In this document: piece after piece, positions 1 through 7,649 of the stretch | Layout: each line of letters opens with the position of its first letter | Position numbering within the stretch: position 1 is the stretch's first letter | Source: Paracoccaceae bacterium | GTDB lineage: Bacteria; Pseudomonadota; Alphaproteobacteria; Rhodobacterales; Rhodobacteraceae | Length of the DNA stretch: 9,208 bases | Direction of reading: 5' to 3' | NCBI GenBank assembly: GCA_003545125.1 | Contig: DQCI01000146.1 | Coordinates: forward strand, 1-9,208 | Notes under the pieces: model-generated | Seen by the model: only the letters and a program-made list of their open reading frames with translations | The model's database searches: none | Told to the model about the DNA's origin: nothing | Position numbers and translations under genes: made by a program

Positions 1-187
1 CCGCGTGTGTAGCTCGCGAAATCGCCGAACAGCGGATCCCAGAAGATGATCCGGATCGCCTCGATCGGGTTGGCACCGAGCGCCCAGAACATGACCCCGC
101 CCGCAAGCATCGTCGCCACCACGGCGAGCACCGGGGTAAGCGCTGTGATCAGCCCCGAGGGCGCTGGGCGGCGTTCGAGCTTGAACC

Positions 188-191
<4 letters not shown>
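1..191 (-). CDS. ABC transporter permease, BMP/nucleoside-type family (partial, N-terminal 63 residues)
   Basis: Start of an inner-membrane permease; only the first 63 codons are present and the gene continues past the left edge. The product begins MRFKLERRPAPS, a basic cytoplasmic N-terminus, followed by a hydrophobic helix at about residues 13-38 and then the stretch NPIEAIRIIFWDPLFG. This layout (short basic tail, first helix, a segment ending in a 'dPl' motif) is typical of the YufP-like permeases that pair with BMP-type binding proteins. The ATG at 191 overlaps the stop of the upstream ATPase gene as ATGA (188-191), and a strong Shine-Dalgarno sequence GGAGG (minus strand, 199-203) sits 7 bases before it, inside the ATPase gene. 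It probably forms the membrane channel with a second permease encoded further left. The family call rests mainly on context plus this short N-terminus. Confidence 0.85.
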
Positions 192-1762
<1,571 letters not shown>

Positions 1763-1771
1763 CCCGTCCCC

Positions 1772-2722
1772 TTATCCGGCGACCGGGCCGACTGCCTCTT
1801 GTTTCGCCAGATCCATGAGTAGCGCGTGAGCAGCGCCGACCGCAATGATTCCCGGATCTTTCCCCAGGGCGGGCGTACCGATCGGGCAGCGAATGCGGTC
1901 GATATCGGCGGGCGCGTGCCCAATTTGCCCAAGACGTGAGCGGAACCGGGCCCATTTGGTGGCCGAGCCGATCAACCCGGCGCTCTGGAAACCATGCCTG
2001 AGCACCGCGTCGCAGAGCGCGAAGTCGAGGTCGTGGGAATAGGTGAAGATGAAATGGTGGGCGGTCTTCGGTGCCTCGGGAACGGCGTCTGCGATCTCCG
2101 ACGAAACCCGCTGCGAGATCCCTTCGGGCAGCGGGTCGGGGAACCTTTCGGCCGCGGTATCTACCCATGTGACGCCAAGCCGGGGCAGGGGGGCGAGCAC
2201 ACGGGCGAGGCTGCGCCCGACATGGCCTGCGCCCCAGATCCAGACCGGCACGCGGGCCGGGTCAACAGGCTCGTTGAACCAGCCGTCTTGCAGGCAGGGC
2301 GCGTCGGGGGCGGTCTCATCGGGCGCATCCGCACCCTCTTCGACCTGGCGCAGGAACACCGCGCCTGTCTCCGGCACGCGGTCGAACCTTTCGCAGAGCA
2401 GAGCCACCGCGCCGCCGCAGCACTGGCCCATGTCAGGGCCGAGGATCGCGCGCACGAACCGCTGCGCCGTGCCATGTGCGAGCATCTCGCGCGCGCCTTG
2501 TGCGGCCTGGTATTCGAGCGCGCCGCCGCCGATGGTGCCTTCTTGCCCGTCTTTCCAAACGAGCATCGCGGCCCCCACTTCCCGCGGGGCCGACCCTTGC
2601 ACCTCGGCCACCACCACCCGCACGATGGCCCCGTGCGCGGCAAGGACCCGCGCGAGCCCGTCCGTGTCGAAACCAACCGGGTCGAGACCAACCGGGTCGA
2701 AGCTCACCGGGTCGAAACTCAC
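1772..2722 (-). CDS. xdhC: XdhC, molybdenum cofactor insertion chaperone for xanthine dehydrogenase
   Basis: A protein of 316 residues in the XdhC/CoxI family. In Rhodobacter capsulatus XdhC binds the molybdenum cofactor, promotes its sulfuration and delivers it to XdhB; it is not part of the mature enzyme. Visible motifs are GSAPRE (43-48), GGGALE (66-71), LGPDMGQCCGG (94-104), a Rossmann-type GAGHVG (164-169), FTYSHDLDF (226-234), GLIGSATKWARF (249-260) and CPIGTP plus GKDPG towards the C-terminus. The start is taken as GTG 2722, which overlaps the xdhB stop as GTGA (2719-2722) and has AAGAAGG (minus strand, 2730-2736) 7 bases upstream. A second in-frame GTG at 2707 would give a protein 5 residues shorter. 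The first ~20 residues are a degenerate SFDPV repeat ahead of the conserved domain, which begins near residue 22. The reading frame stays open far upstream, but that part is a shadow of xdhB. Confidence 0.93.
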   Translation of the reverse strand: MSFDPVSFDPVGLDPVGFDTDGLARVLAAHGAIVRVVVAEVQGSAPREVGAAMLVWKDGQEGTIGGGALEYQAAQGAREMLAHGTAQRFVRAILGPDMGQCCGGAVALLCERFDRVPETGAVFLRQVEEGADAPDETAPDAPCLQDGWFNEPVDPARVPVWIWGAGHVGRSLARVLAPLPRLGVTWVDTAAERFPDPLPEGISQRVSSEIADAVPEAPKTAHHFIFTYSHDLDFALCDAVLRHGFQSAGLIGSATKWARFRSRLGQIGHAPADIDRIRCPIGTPALGKDPGIIAVGAAHALLMDLAKQEAVGPVAG

Positions 2723-2725
2723 CGG
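2660..2725. repeat. 15-base tandem repeat at the xdhB/xdhC junction encoding SFDPV units
   Basis: Read on the plus strand, units AACCGGGTCGAGACC (2675-2689), AACCGGGTCGAAGCT (2690-2704) and CACCGGGTCGAAACT (2705-2719) follow each other with a constant 15-base period. Diverged partial copies lie at 2660-2674 and 2720-2725. On the coding strand this gives the XdhC N-terminus SFDPV-SFDPV-GLDPV-GFDTD. The repeat starts at the xdhC start codon and overlaps the xdhB stop. Confidence 0.85.
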
Positions 2726-4995
2726 CGGACCTTCTTGACCGCCCAGAGCACGCGTTCGGGCGTGGCCGGCGCGTCGAGTGCGGGATACCGCGTGCCGCAG
2801 GCGGCGGCCGCGTCCGACAGCGCCATCAAAGCCGAGATCCCGAGCATCAAAGGCGGCTCGCCCACCGCCTTCGAGCGGTAGATCGTGTCGGCCTCGTTGG
2901 GCTTGCCCCAGAGGGTGACGTTGAACACCTCGGGCGCGTCCGAGGCGGCGGGGATCTTGTAGGTCGAGGGCGCGTGCGTCGCCAGCCGGCCCGCCTTGTC
3001 CCAGACCAGCTCCTCGGTTGTGAGCCAACCCACGCCCTGCACGTAGCCGCCCTCGATCTGGCCCATGTCGAGGGCCGGGTTCAGGCTCTCGCCGACGTCG
3101 TGCAGGATGTCGGCGCGCAGGATCCGGTATTCGCCGGTCAGCGTGTCGAGCACCACCTCGGTGATGGCCGCGCCGTAGGCGAAGTAGAAGAACGGGTGGC
3201 CGCGGCCCCTCACCCGGTCCCAGTCGAGACCCGGGGTGCGGTAATAGCCCGCCGCCGACAGGCTCACACGGCCCTCGTAGCAGGCCTGCGCCGCCTCGGC
3301 GAAGGACAGGATCACGCCGCCGACATGCACCTCGCCGTCGCGGTAGGCGATCTGGCGGGTCCGCACGCCGTGGGCATGGGCGAGGAACCGGGTCATCCGG
3401 GTCTTGATCTCCTCGCAGGCCACCTTCACGGCCATGCCGTTGATATCGCTGCCCGACGAGGCCGCCGTGGCCGAGGTGTTGGGCACTTTCGAGGTGTCTG
3501 TGGCGGACACACGGACCTGGGCCAGTTCGATGCCGAAGCAACGCGCCGCCACCTGCGCCATCTTGGTATGAAGACCCTGGCCCATCTCGGTGCCGCCGTG
3601 ATTGAGCCCCACGGAGCCGTCGTGGTAGACGTTCACCAGCGCGCCCGCCTGGTTGAGATGGGTGAGCGTGAAGCTGATCCCGAACTTCACCGGCGTCAGC
3701 GCGATCCCGCGTTTCAGCACTTCGTTTTTTGCGTTCCATGTCGCGATGTCGGTGCGCCGTTTCTCGTAGTCCGCATTGGTTTCGAGCTGTTTGACCATGT
3801 CGGGCAGCACGAAAGCCGGCACCGGCTGGCCGTAATGCGTCTCCTGTGCCTTGGTCTTGGCGTAGAAATTCTTGCGCCGGATCGCCAGCGGGTCTTGCCC
3901 TGTCTCAAAGGCGATGTGGTCCATCACCCGTTCGATCCCGAGCATGCCCTGCGGGCCGCCGAAGCCGCGAAAAGCGGTGGCCGAGGCGGTGTTGGTGCGC
4001 AGCCGGTGGCTAATGATGCGCATGTTGGGCACGAAATAGGCGTTGTCGGCATGCAGCATGGCCCGGTCCGCCACCGGCAGGGTCAGGTCTGCCGACCAGC
4101 CCGCGCGCACGTAGTGGGTGAAGTCGATGCCGACGAGCTTGCCCGCCGCGCTTAACCCCGCGCGATATTTGATGCGGAAGTCGTGGCGTTTGCCGGTGAT
4201 GACCATGTCATCGTCGCGGTCGTAGCGCATCTTGCAGGCGCGGCCGGTCTTGGCCGCCGCAATCGCACAGGCGACGGCCAGCGCGTTGCCCTGGCTTTCC
4301 TTGCCGCCGAAAGCCCCGCCCATCCGCCGGGTCTCGATCCGCACGCTGTGCATCGGCAGCCCGAGCGCCTCGGCCACCTTGTGCTGCGCTTCGGACGGGT
4401 GCTGGGTCGAGCTGTGCACGACCATTTCGCCGGCCTCGCCCGGCACCGCCAGCGCCGCCTGGCCTTCGAGGTAGAAGTGCTCCTGCCCGCCGATCTCGAT
4501 CTCGCCCTCGATCACCTTGTGGGCCTCGGTGAGCGCCGCCTCGACATCGCCGCGCGTCCAGGTGAGCGGCCCGTCGTCGAGATAGCTTTCCGCCGCCAGC
4601 GCTTCGTCGATGGTGACCAGCGGCAGGCGTTTCTCGACCTCGATCCAGGCGCGTTTCGTCGCCGTCCGCGCGGCACGGTGCGAGGTCGCAGCGACCAGGA
4701 ACAGCGGCTGGCCGTGGTAGTGCACCTCGCCGCGCGCCAGCAGCGGCTCGTCGCCGGCGGCAGGCGAGACGTCCGCCGGGCGGTCGAGATCGTCGGCCGT
4801 CAGCACCGCCACCACGCCGGGCTGGGCGCGCACATCCGAGAGATCCATCGACAGGATCAACCCGTGCGCCTCGGAACTCAGCCCGAAAGCGAGATGCAGG
4901 CAGCCGGGCGGCGTGGGGATGTCGTCGATATAGCGTGCGGCGCCGGTGACGTGTTCGCGCGCACTGTCATGGGGCATCGGGCGGCCGGCACTCAT
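2719..4995 (-). CDS. xdhB: Xanthine dehydrogenase, molybdopterin-binding subunit XdhB
   Basis: Catalytic subunit of xanthine dehydrogenase (758 residues; the R. capsulatus subunit is about the same size). It oxidises hypoxanthine to xanthine and xanthine to urate at a molybdenum centre in the cytoplasm, passing electrons to XdhA. Residues matching the bovine and Rhodobacter active site are present: Q198 in SSTQ, E233 in GGAFGGKE, R311 in DRAMLHAD, F345 in AFRGFGGPQG, F442 in KFGISFT and E713 in KAVGEPP. The Glu/Arg pair (E233, R311) favours a purine hydroxylase over an aldehyde oxidase. HGGTEMGQGLHTKM (466-479) and SSGSDINGMAV (513-523) are further cofactor-binding segments. The start is ATG 4995, overlapping the xdhA stop as ATGA (4992-4995), with a strong GGAGGTGA 7 bases before it inside xdhA. 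A 57-codon upstream extension of the frame is rejected because it lies inside xdhA and does not resemble the family. The C-terminus overlaps xdhC by 4 bases. Confidence 0.97.
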   Translation of the reverse strand: MSAGRPMPHDSAREHVTGAARYIDDIPTPPGCLHLAFGLSSEAHGLILSMDLSDVRAQPGVVAVLTADDLDRPADVSPAAGDEPLLARGEVHYHGQPLFLVAATSHRAARTATKRAWIEVEKRLPLVTIDEALAAESYLDDGPLTWTRGDVEAALTEAHKVIEGEIEIGGQEHFYLEGQAALAVPGEAGEMVVHSSTQHPSEAQHKVAEALGLPMHSVRIETRRMGGAFGGKESQGNALAVACAIAAAKTGRACKMRYDRDDDMVITGKRHDFRIKYRAGLSAAGKLVGIDFTHYVRAGWSADLTLPVADRAMLHADNAYFVPNMRIISHRLRTNTASATAFRGFGGPQGMLGIERVMDHIAFETGQDPLAIRRKNFYAKTKAQETHYGQPVPAFVLPDMVKQLETNADYEKRRTDIATWNAKNEVLKRGIALTPVKFGISFTLTHLNQAGALVNVYHDGSVGLNHGGTEMGQGLHTKMAQVAARCFGIELAQVRVSATDTSKVPNTSATAASSGSDINGMAVKVACEEIKTRMTRFLAHAHGVRTRQIAYRDGEVHVGGVILSFAEAAQACYEGRVSLSAAGYYRTPGLDWDRVRGRGHPFFYFAYGAAITEVVLDTLTGEYRILRADILHDVGESLNPALDMGQIEGGYVQGVGWLTTEELVWDKAGRLATHAPSTYKIPAASDAPEVFNVTLWGKPNEADTIYRSKAVGEPPLMLGISALMALSDAAAACGTRYPALDAPATPERVLWAVKKVRR

Positions 4996-6365
4996 GCGCT
5001 CACCTCCGCGAGGTCCACCGCAGTACCCTGGTCTTCGAGCCAGTAGCGCATCAGCATGTTGGCGCCGGTGGCGAGCCGGTAGCCCATCGAGGCGCGCAGA
5101 TCGCTGAGCGGGGTGAAATCTTCCGTCACCCGCCCCATCGACGCCTCCACGTTTTCGCGGCTCCAATCCTGGCCCAACAGCGCGGTCTCCATCGCGGGAG
5201 CCCGCTTCGGGATGCCCGCCATGCCGCCGAAAGCAATGCGCGCGCGGGTCACCTTGCCGTCCGTGACATGGATGTCGAAGGCCCCGAGCACAGCGGAGAT
5301 GTCCTGGTCGATGCGCTTCGACAGTTTGTAGACCCGCAGCCGATCGGCCACACCCGGTTCGCGCGGAATCGTGATGGCCTCGATGAACTCGCCCGGGTGC
5401 AGATCCTGTTTGCCGTACTCGATGAAAAACTCCTCGAGCGGCAGCTCGCGCAGCATGTCGCCCCGGCGGAGCAGCAAAACCGCGTCAAGCGCGATCAGCG
5501 GCGGCGGCGTGTCGCCGATCGGCGAGCCGTTGGCGATGTTGCCGCCCACGGTCGCGGCGGCGCGGATCTGCGGGCTGGCGAATCGGCCGAGCATCTCGGC
5601 GAAGGCTGGGTGCAGGTGGACCATGGTGCGGCGCAGCTGTTCCACCGTCGCCGCGGCGCCGATGCGCAGCATGTAGGGCGCGGTCTCGATCCGGCGCATC
5701 TCCTCGACATGGGTGGTGAAGACGACCCGTCCCAGATCGGCCATCTGCTTGTTGACCCAGAGCCCGATATCGGTGCCGCCCGCGACGATCTGCGCGTTGG
5801 GAAAGCGGGTGAGGTAGGTCGCGAGTGCTTCCGGCGTCGTCGGCATCTCCGGCTCATGGGCCAGGGCCGGCGCCGGCCCCAATCCAGCGAGCCACGCGGG
5901 CACCGGCTTCGCGGCGGCCGCTTCGGCGGCGCGCAGGATCGGCGCATAGCCAGTGCAGCGGCACAGGTTGCCCGAAAGCTGCCTGGTATGGTCCTGCTCG
6001 TCTGAGATCTGTCCGGCGGCGAGGCTCACGACGATCCCCGGCGTGCAGAAGCCGCATTGGCTGCCGTGGTGGTCGATCATCGCCGCCTGCACCGGGTGCA
6101 GGTCCCCGTCCGGGCTCGTCAGCCCTTCGACCGTGGTCAAGGTCTTGCCGTTCAACTGCGGCAGGAACATCAGGCAGGCGTTCATCGCCTGGGTGCCGGC
6201 GGCATCGGTCACCATCACCGTACAGGCGCCGCAATCGCCCTCGTTGCAGCCCTCCTTGGTGCCGGTGAGCCCACGGGATTCGCGCAACCAGTCGAGCGCG
6301 GTCGTGCCCGGGTCGATGTCGCGCAACTCGACCAGCTCTCCGTTGAGAATGAAGGCGATATCCAT
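4992..6365 (-). CDS. xdhA: Xanthine dehydrogenase, iron-sulfur/FAD subunit XdhA
   Basis: Electron-transfer subunit of xanthine dehydrogenase, 457 residues. The N-terminal plant-type ferredoxin domain has C40, C45, C48 and C63 for one [2Fe-2S] cluster. The following helical domain has QCGFC (C104, C107) and NLCRC (C135, C137) for the second. The FAD domain starts near residue 180 with VAGGTDIG (195-202), then ATVGGNIANGSPIGDTPP (271-288) and FGGMAGIPKRAP (379-390), followed by the CO dehydrogenase flavoprotein C-terminal domain. Electrons flow from XdhB through the two clusters to FAD and then to NAD+. Separate XdhA and XdhB chains are the R. capsulatus arrangement, where an (AB)2 heterotetramer forms. 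The start is ATG 6365, because MDIAFILNGE is the expected first strand; an in-frame extension to 6548 is proline/arginine-rich and non-homologous. The ribosome binding site is weak (GCAGG only 3 bases from ATG). It is the first gene of the minus-strand operon. Confidence 0.97.
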   Translation of the reverse strand: MDIAFILNGELVELRDIDPGTTALDWLRESRGLTGTKEGCNEGDCGACTVMVTDAAGTQAMNACLMFLPQLNGKTLTTVEGLTSPDGDLHPVQAAMIDHHGSQCGFCTPGIVVSLAAGQISDEQDHTRQLSGNLCRCTGYAPILRAAEAAAAKPVPAWLAGLGPAPALAHEPEMPTTPEALATYLTRFPNAQIVAGGTDIGLWVNKQMADLGRVVFTTHVEEMRRIETAPYMLRIGAAATVEQLRRTMVHLHPAFAEMLGRFASPQIRAAATVGGNIANGSPIGDTPPPLIALDAVLLLRRGDMLRELPLEEFFIEYGKQDLHPGEFIEAITIPREPGVADRLRVYKLSKRIDQDISAVLGAFDIHVTDGKVTRARIAFGGMAGIPKRAPAMETALLGQDWSRENVEASMGRVTEDFTPLSDLRASMGYRLATGANMLMRYWLEDQGTAVDLAEVSA

Positions 6366-6443
6366 CAGCCTGCCCGCCGCCTTACCTTGTGGCCCGGTCT
6401 CCCCCCGATGCGGCGTAGGGGGGCGGGCGTTGCCTGTTGGGGC

Positions 6444-6472
6444 AGAAAACCGCAAACCGCGAGGCAAGGCAA
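6444..6472 (-). promoter_or_regulatory. Candidate sigma70-type promoter for the xdh operon
   Basis: On the minus strand TTGCCT (6472-6467) is followed after 17 bases by TTTTCT (6449-6444), which would give a leader of about 70 bases before xdhA. The matches to consensus are weak (4/6 and 3/6), so this is only the best candidate in the short divergent region. The -35 element overlaps the dyad at 6470-6481. Confidence 0.25.
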
Positions 6473-6481
6473 GCAGGCTTG
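6470..6481. promoter_or_regulatory. Small inverted repeat CAAGC-AG-GCTTG, possible operator upstream of xdhA
   Basis: A perfect 5+5 base dyad with a 2-base centre, lying 105 bases upstream of the xdhA ATG and overlapping the candidate -35 element. Its size suits a dimeric regulator, but a dyad this short can occur by chance. No regulator gene is in the window to link it to. Confidence 0.25.
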
Positions 6482-6514
6482 ATCGAGGGTATGGCGGTGG
6501 CGGGGGTTGATGCG

Positions 6515-6520
6515 TAAAAT
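6515..6520 (+). promoter_or_regulatory. Candidate -10 element for the DUF6544-like gene
   Basis: TAAAAT matches the TATAAT consensus at 5 of 6 positions, in an otherwise G-rich stretch, 26 bases before the ATG at 6547. The hexamer 17 bases upstream (TGGCGG, 6492-6497) is a poor -35, so the call rests on the -10 alone. Confidence 0.3.
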
Positions 6521-6546
6521 CGGCGCAACAGAGTCCGGGGGAATCC

Positions 6547-7368
6547 ATGAAATCCGTTCTGATCGGTTTTGCCGTCCTGTCGGTCCTCGCCGTCGTCGTC
6601 GTCCTGCTGCTGGCAAACGGCTTTTCACGCCAGATCGCCCGGGCCGAGGCGCGCTTGGCCGCCTATCCGTCCGGCGCGCTCCGCACCGATCTGCCGCCCG
6701 AAGTCCAGGCCTTTGCCGAGCGTGGCATGGCCGGGGACACGCCCGGCGTCGCCATCGCTCTTGCCCAGGCCGCCGAGATGCGCCTCAAGCGCGGCGCGAA
6801 CTGGACGGCGCTGTCCGCCCGGCAGACGATCTCCAGTCCGGTGCCCGGGTTCGCCTGGGTCGCGCAGATGAAGGTCGGCCCCATCCCCGTCGTCCGGGTG
6901 ATCGACAGCCTCGTCGAAGGGGCGGGCCGCTTGGAGGTGCGCGCCCTCGGCGCGTTTCGAATCGGCGCCGAATCCGGGCCCGAAGCCGCGCTCGGCGAGG
7001 CGCAGCGCTATCTCGCGGAACTTCCCTGGACCCCGGACGCGATTCTCACCAACCGCGCGATTGCCTGGGCCGATACGCCCGAGGGCGTCACCGCGCGGCT
7101 GGAAACGGAAGGCGGCCCGGCGGAAATCCGGTTCACCTTCGACGCGGCCGGCGATATCGCGACAGCCCGGGCCGAGGACCGGCCGGCGAAGCTCGCCGAC
7201 GGCACACCTGCTCGGCTGGTGTGGCGCGGGTGGTTCAAGGACTACGCGAAGATCGGTGGCCGCCGGATTCCGCTACAGGGCGAGGTGGGCTACCAGTACC
7301 CCGACGGGTTCGAAAGCTATTGGCGCGGACGGGTCACCGGATATGAGGTGATTGGCGCCGACCGGTGA
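6547..7368 (+). CDS. DUF6544-like protein with an N-terminal membrane anchor
   Basis: A 273-residue protein of unknown function. Residues 4-24 form one hydrophobic helix (VLIGFAVLSVLAVVVVLLLAN) with no lipobox cysteine, suggesting a membrane-anchored protein with most of its length on one side, probably periplasmic. The rest resembles the DUF6544 family from memory of its pattern: LPPEVQAFAERG near 48-59, GEMR-like AEMRLKRGANWTALSARQ at 75-92, FAWVAQMKVGPIPVVRVID, a conserved small-residue-rich LGEAQRYLAELPW around 150, and a C-terminal YPDGFESYWRGRVTGYEV. No catalytic motif is recognised. ATG 6547 is preceded by GGGGGA about 5 bases upstream. It is transcribed away from xdhA and nothing ties it functionally to purine metabolism. 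An overlapping frame from 6507 is a GC-rich shadow. The family assignment is by memory of sequence pattern only. Confidence 0.8.
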   Translation: MKSVLIGFAVLSVLAVVVVLLLANGFSRQIARAEARLAAYPSGALRTDLPPEVQAFAERGMAGDTPGVAIALAQAAEMRLKRGANWTALSARQTISSPVPGFAWVAQMKVGPIPVVRVIDSLVEGAGRLEVRALGAFRIGAESGPEAALGEAQRYLAELPWTPDAILTNRAIAWADTPEGVTARLETEGGPAEIRFTFDAAGDIATARAEDRPAKLADGTPARLVWRGWFKDYAKIGGRRIPLQGEVGYQYPDGFESYWRGRVTGYEVIGADR

Positions 7369-7408
7369 CGGGATCAAAATGGTTAACGCGCAAACGTCCG
7401 GCCTGGTG

Positions 7409-7434
7409 GCGGGGGGCGACTTCTGGTCCCCCGC
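7409..7434 (+). terminator. GC-rich stem-loop downstream of the DUF6544-like gene, probable terminator
   Basis: GCGGGGG (7409-7415) pairs perfectly with CCCCCGC (7428-7434). One G-U and one C-G pair extend the stem to about 9 pairs around an 8-base loop. It begins 41 bases after the stop at 7368. No T tract follows, so it would be an imperfect intrinsic terminator. Confidence 0.5.
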
Positions 7435-7450
7435 AAATCTGACTGATTTG
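7434..7450. repeat. Inverted repeat CAAATC-TGACT-GATTTG
   Basis: A perfect 6-base dyad with a 5-base spacer directly after the GC-rich stem-loop; the two share base 7434. It opens an AT-rich island (about 7435-7483) in otherwise GC-rich DNA, which is where a promoter for the next gene could lie. TTGACG at 7448-7453 is a fair -35, but no good -10 follows at 16-18 bases. Confidence 0.45.
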
Positions 7451-7484
7451 ACGTAAGAAATTGTAATTCAAGCAAGAATATTTC

Positions 7485-7505
7485 GGCCAGGCGAACTGCC
7501 TGACC
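7485..7505. repeat. Inverted repeat GGcCAGGC-GAACT-GCCTGaCC
   Basis: CAGGC (7488-7492) and GCCTG (7498-7502) are perfectly complementary around GAACT, and after one mismatch GG/CC pairs extend the dyad. This is the third stem-capable element in the 281-base gap before 7650. Its role is unknown. Confidence 0.4.
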
Positions 7506-7522
7506 ATCGTCTCCCCCTACCA

Positions 7523-7558
7523 GTTTCCTAGGAAACCGACCTCGGTTTCCTAGGAAAC
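7523..7558. promoter_or_regulatory. 36-base palindrome made of two identical 14-base palindromes, probable tandem operator
   Basis: The 14-base perfect palindrome GTTTCCTAGGAAAC occurs at 7523-7536 and again at 7545-7558. The 8 bases between them (CGACCTCG) are themselves symmetric around CC, so the whole 36 bases is one inverted repeat with 17 perfect pairs and a 2-base centre. The dyad centres are 22 bases apart, about two helical turns, so two dimers could bind on the same face of the DNA. It ends 91 bases before the ATG at 7650 and is downstream of the AT-rich island, consistent with an operator in the leader or promoter of the nuclease-fold gene. A hairpin in the transcript is an alternative. 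I do not recognise the motif as that of a known regulator. Confidence 0.55.
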
Positions 7559-7649
7559 CAACCCCGTGCCGCGCGATCGGCCGAACCCCGCTTGATCCCC
7601 GACCGCGCCGCGCCTAACCTGCCAGAGAGCCGCAGCGAAAGGCCCGAAA

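Noticed and set aside
2723..3739. N-terminal extension of XdhC to a 655-codon frame
   Set aside because: The extension lies inside xdhB in another frame and is Arg/Pro/Gly-rich; the GTG at 2722 has a ribosome binding site and the usual overlap with the xdhB stop.
2476..4155. Long open frame on the plus strand (559 codons) opposite xdhB/xdhC
   Set aside because: It is antisense to clear xdhB and xdhC coding sequence and starts inside xdhC; composition is that of a GC shadow, with no recognised motif.
4996..5166. 57-codon upstream extension of XdhB
   Set aside because: It overlaps conserved xdhA sequence and is unlike the family; ATG 4995 has a strong GGAGGTGA ribosome binding site and gives the expected N-terminus.
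6431..6444. Small hairpin TGCC-TGTTGG-GGCA in the xdhA leader
   Set aside because: A 4-pair stem is too short to mean anything in GC-rich DNA.
6366..6548. 61-codon upstream extension of XdhA
   Set aside because: Proline/arginine-rich and not homologous; the ferredoxin domain starts at the ATG at 6365.
7381..7387. TTAAC as a CtrA half site near the end of the DUF6544-like gene
   Set aside because: No second TTAA at the 7-base spacing, and the position is downstream of a gene rather than at a promoter.
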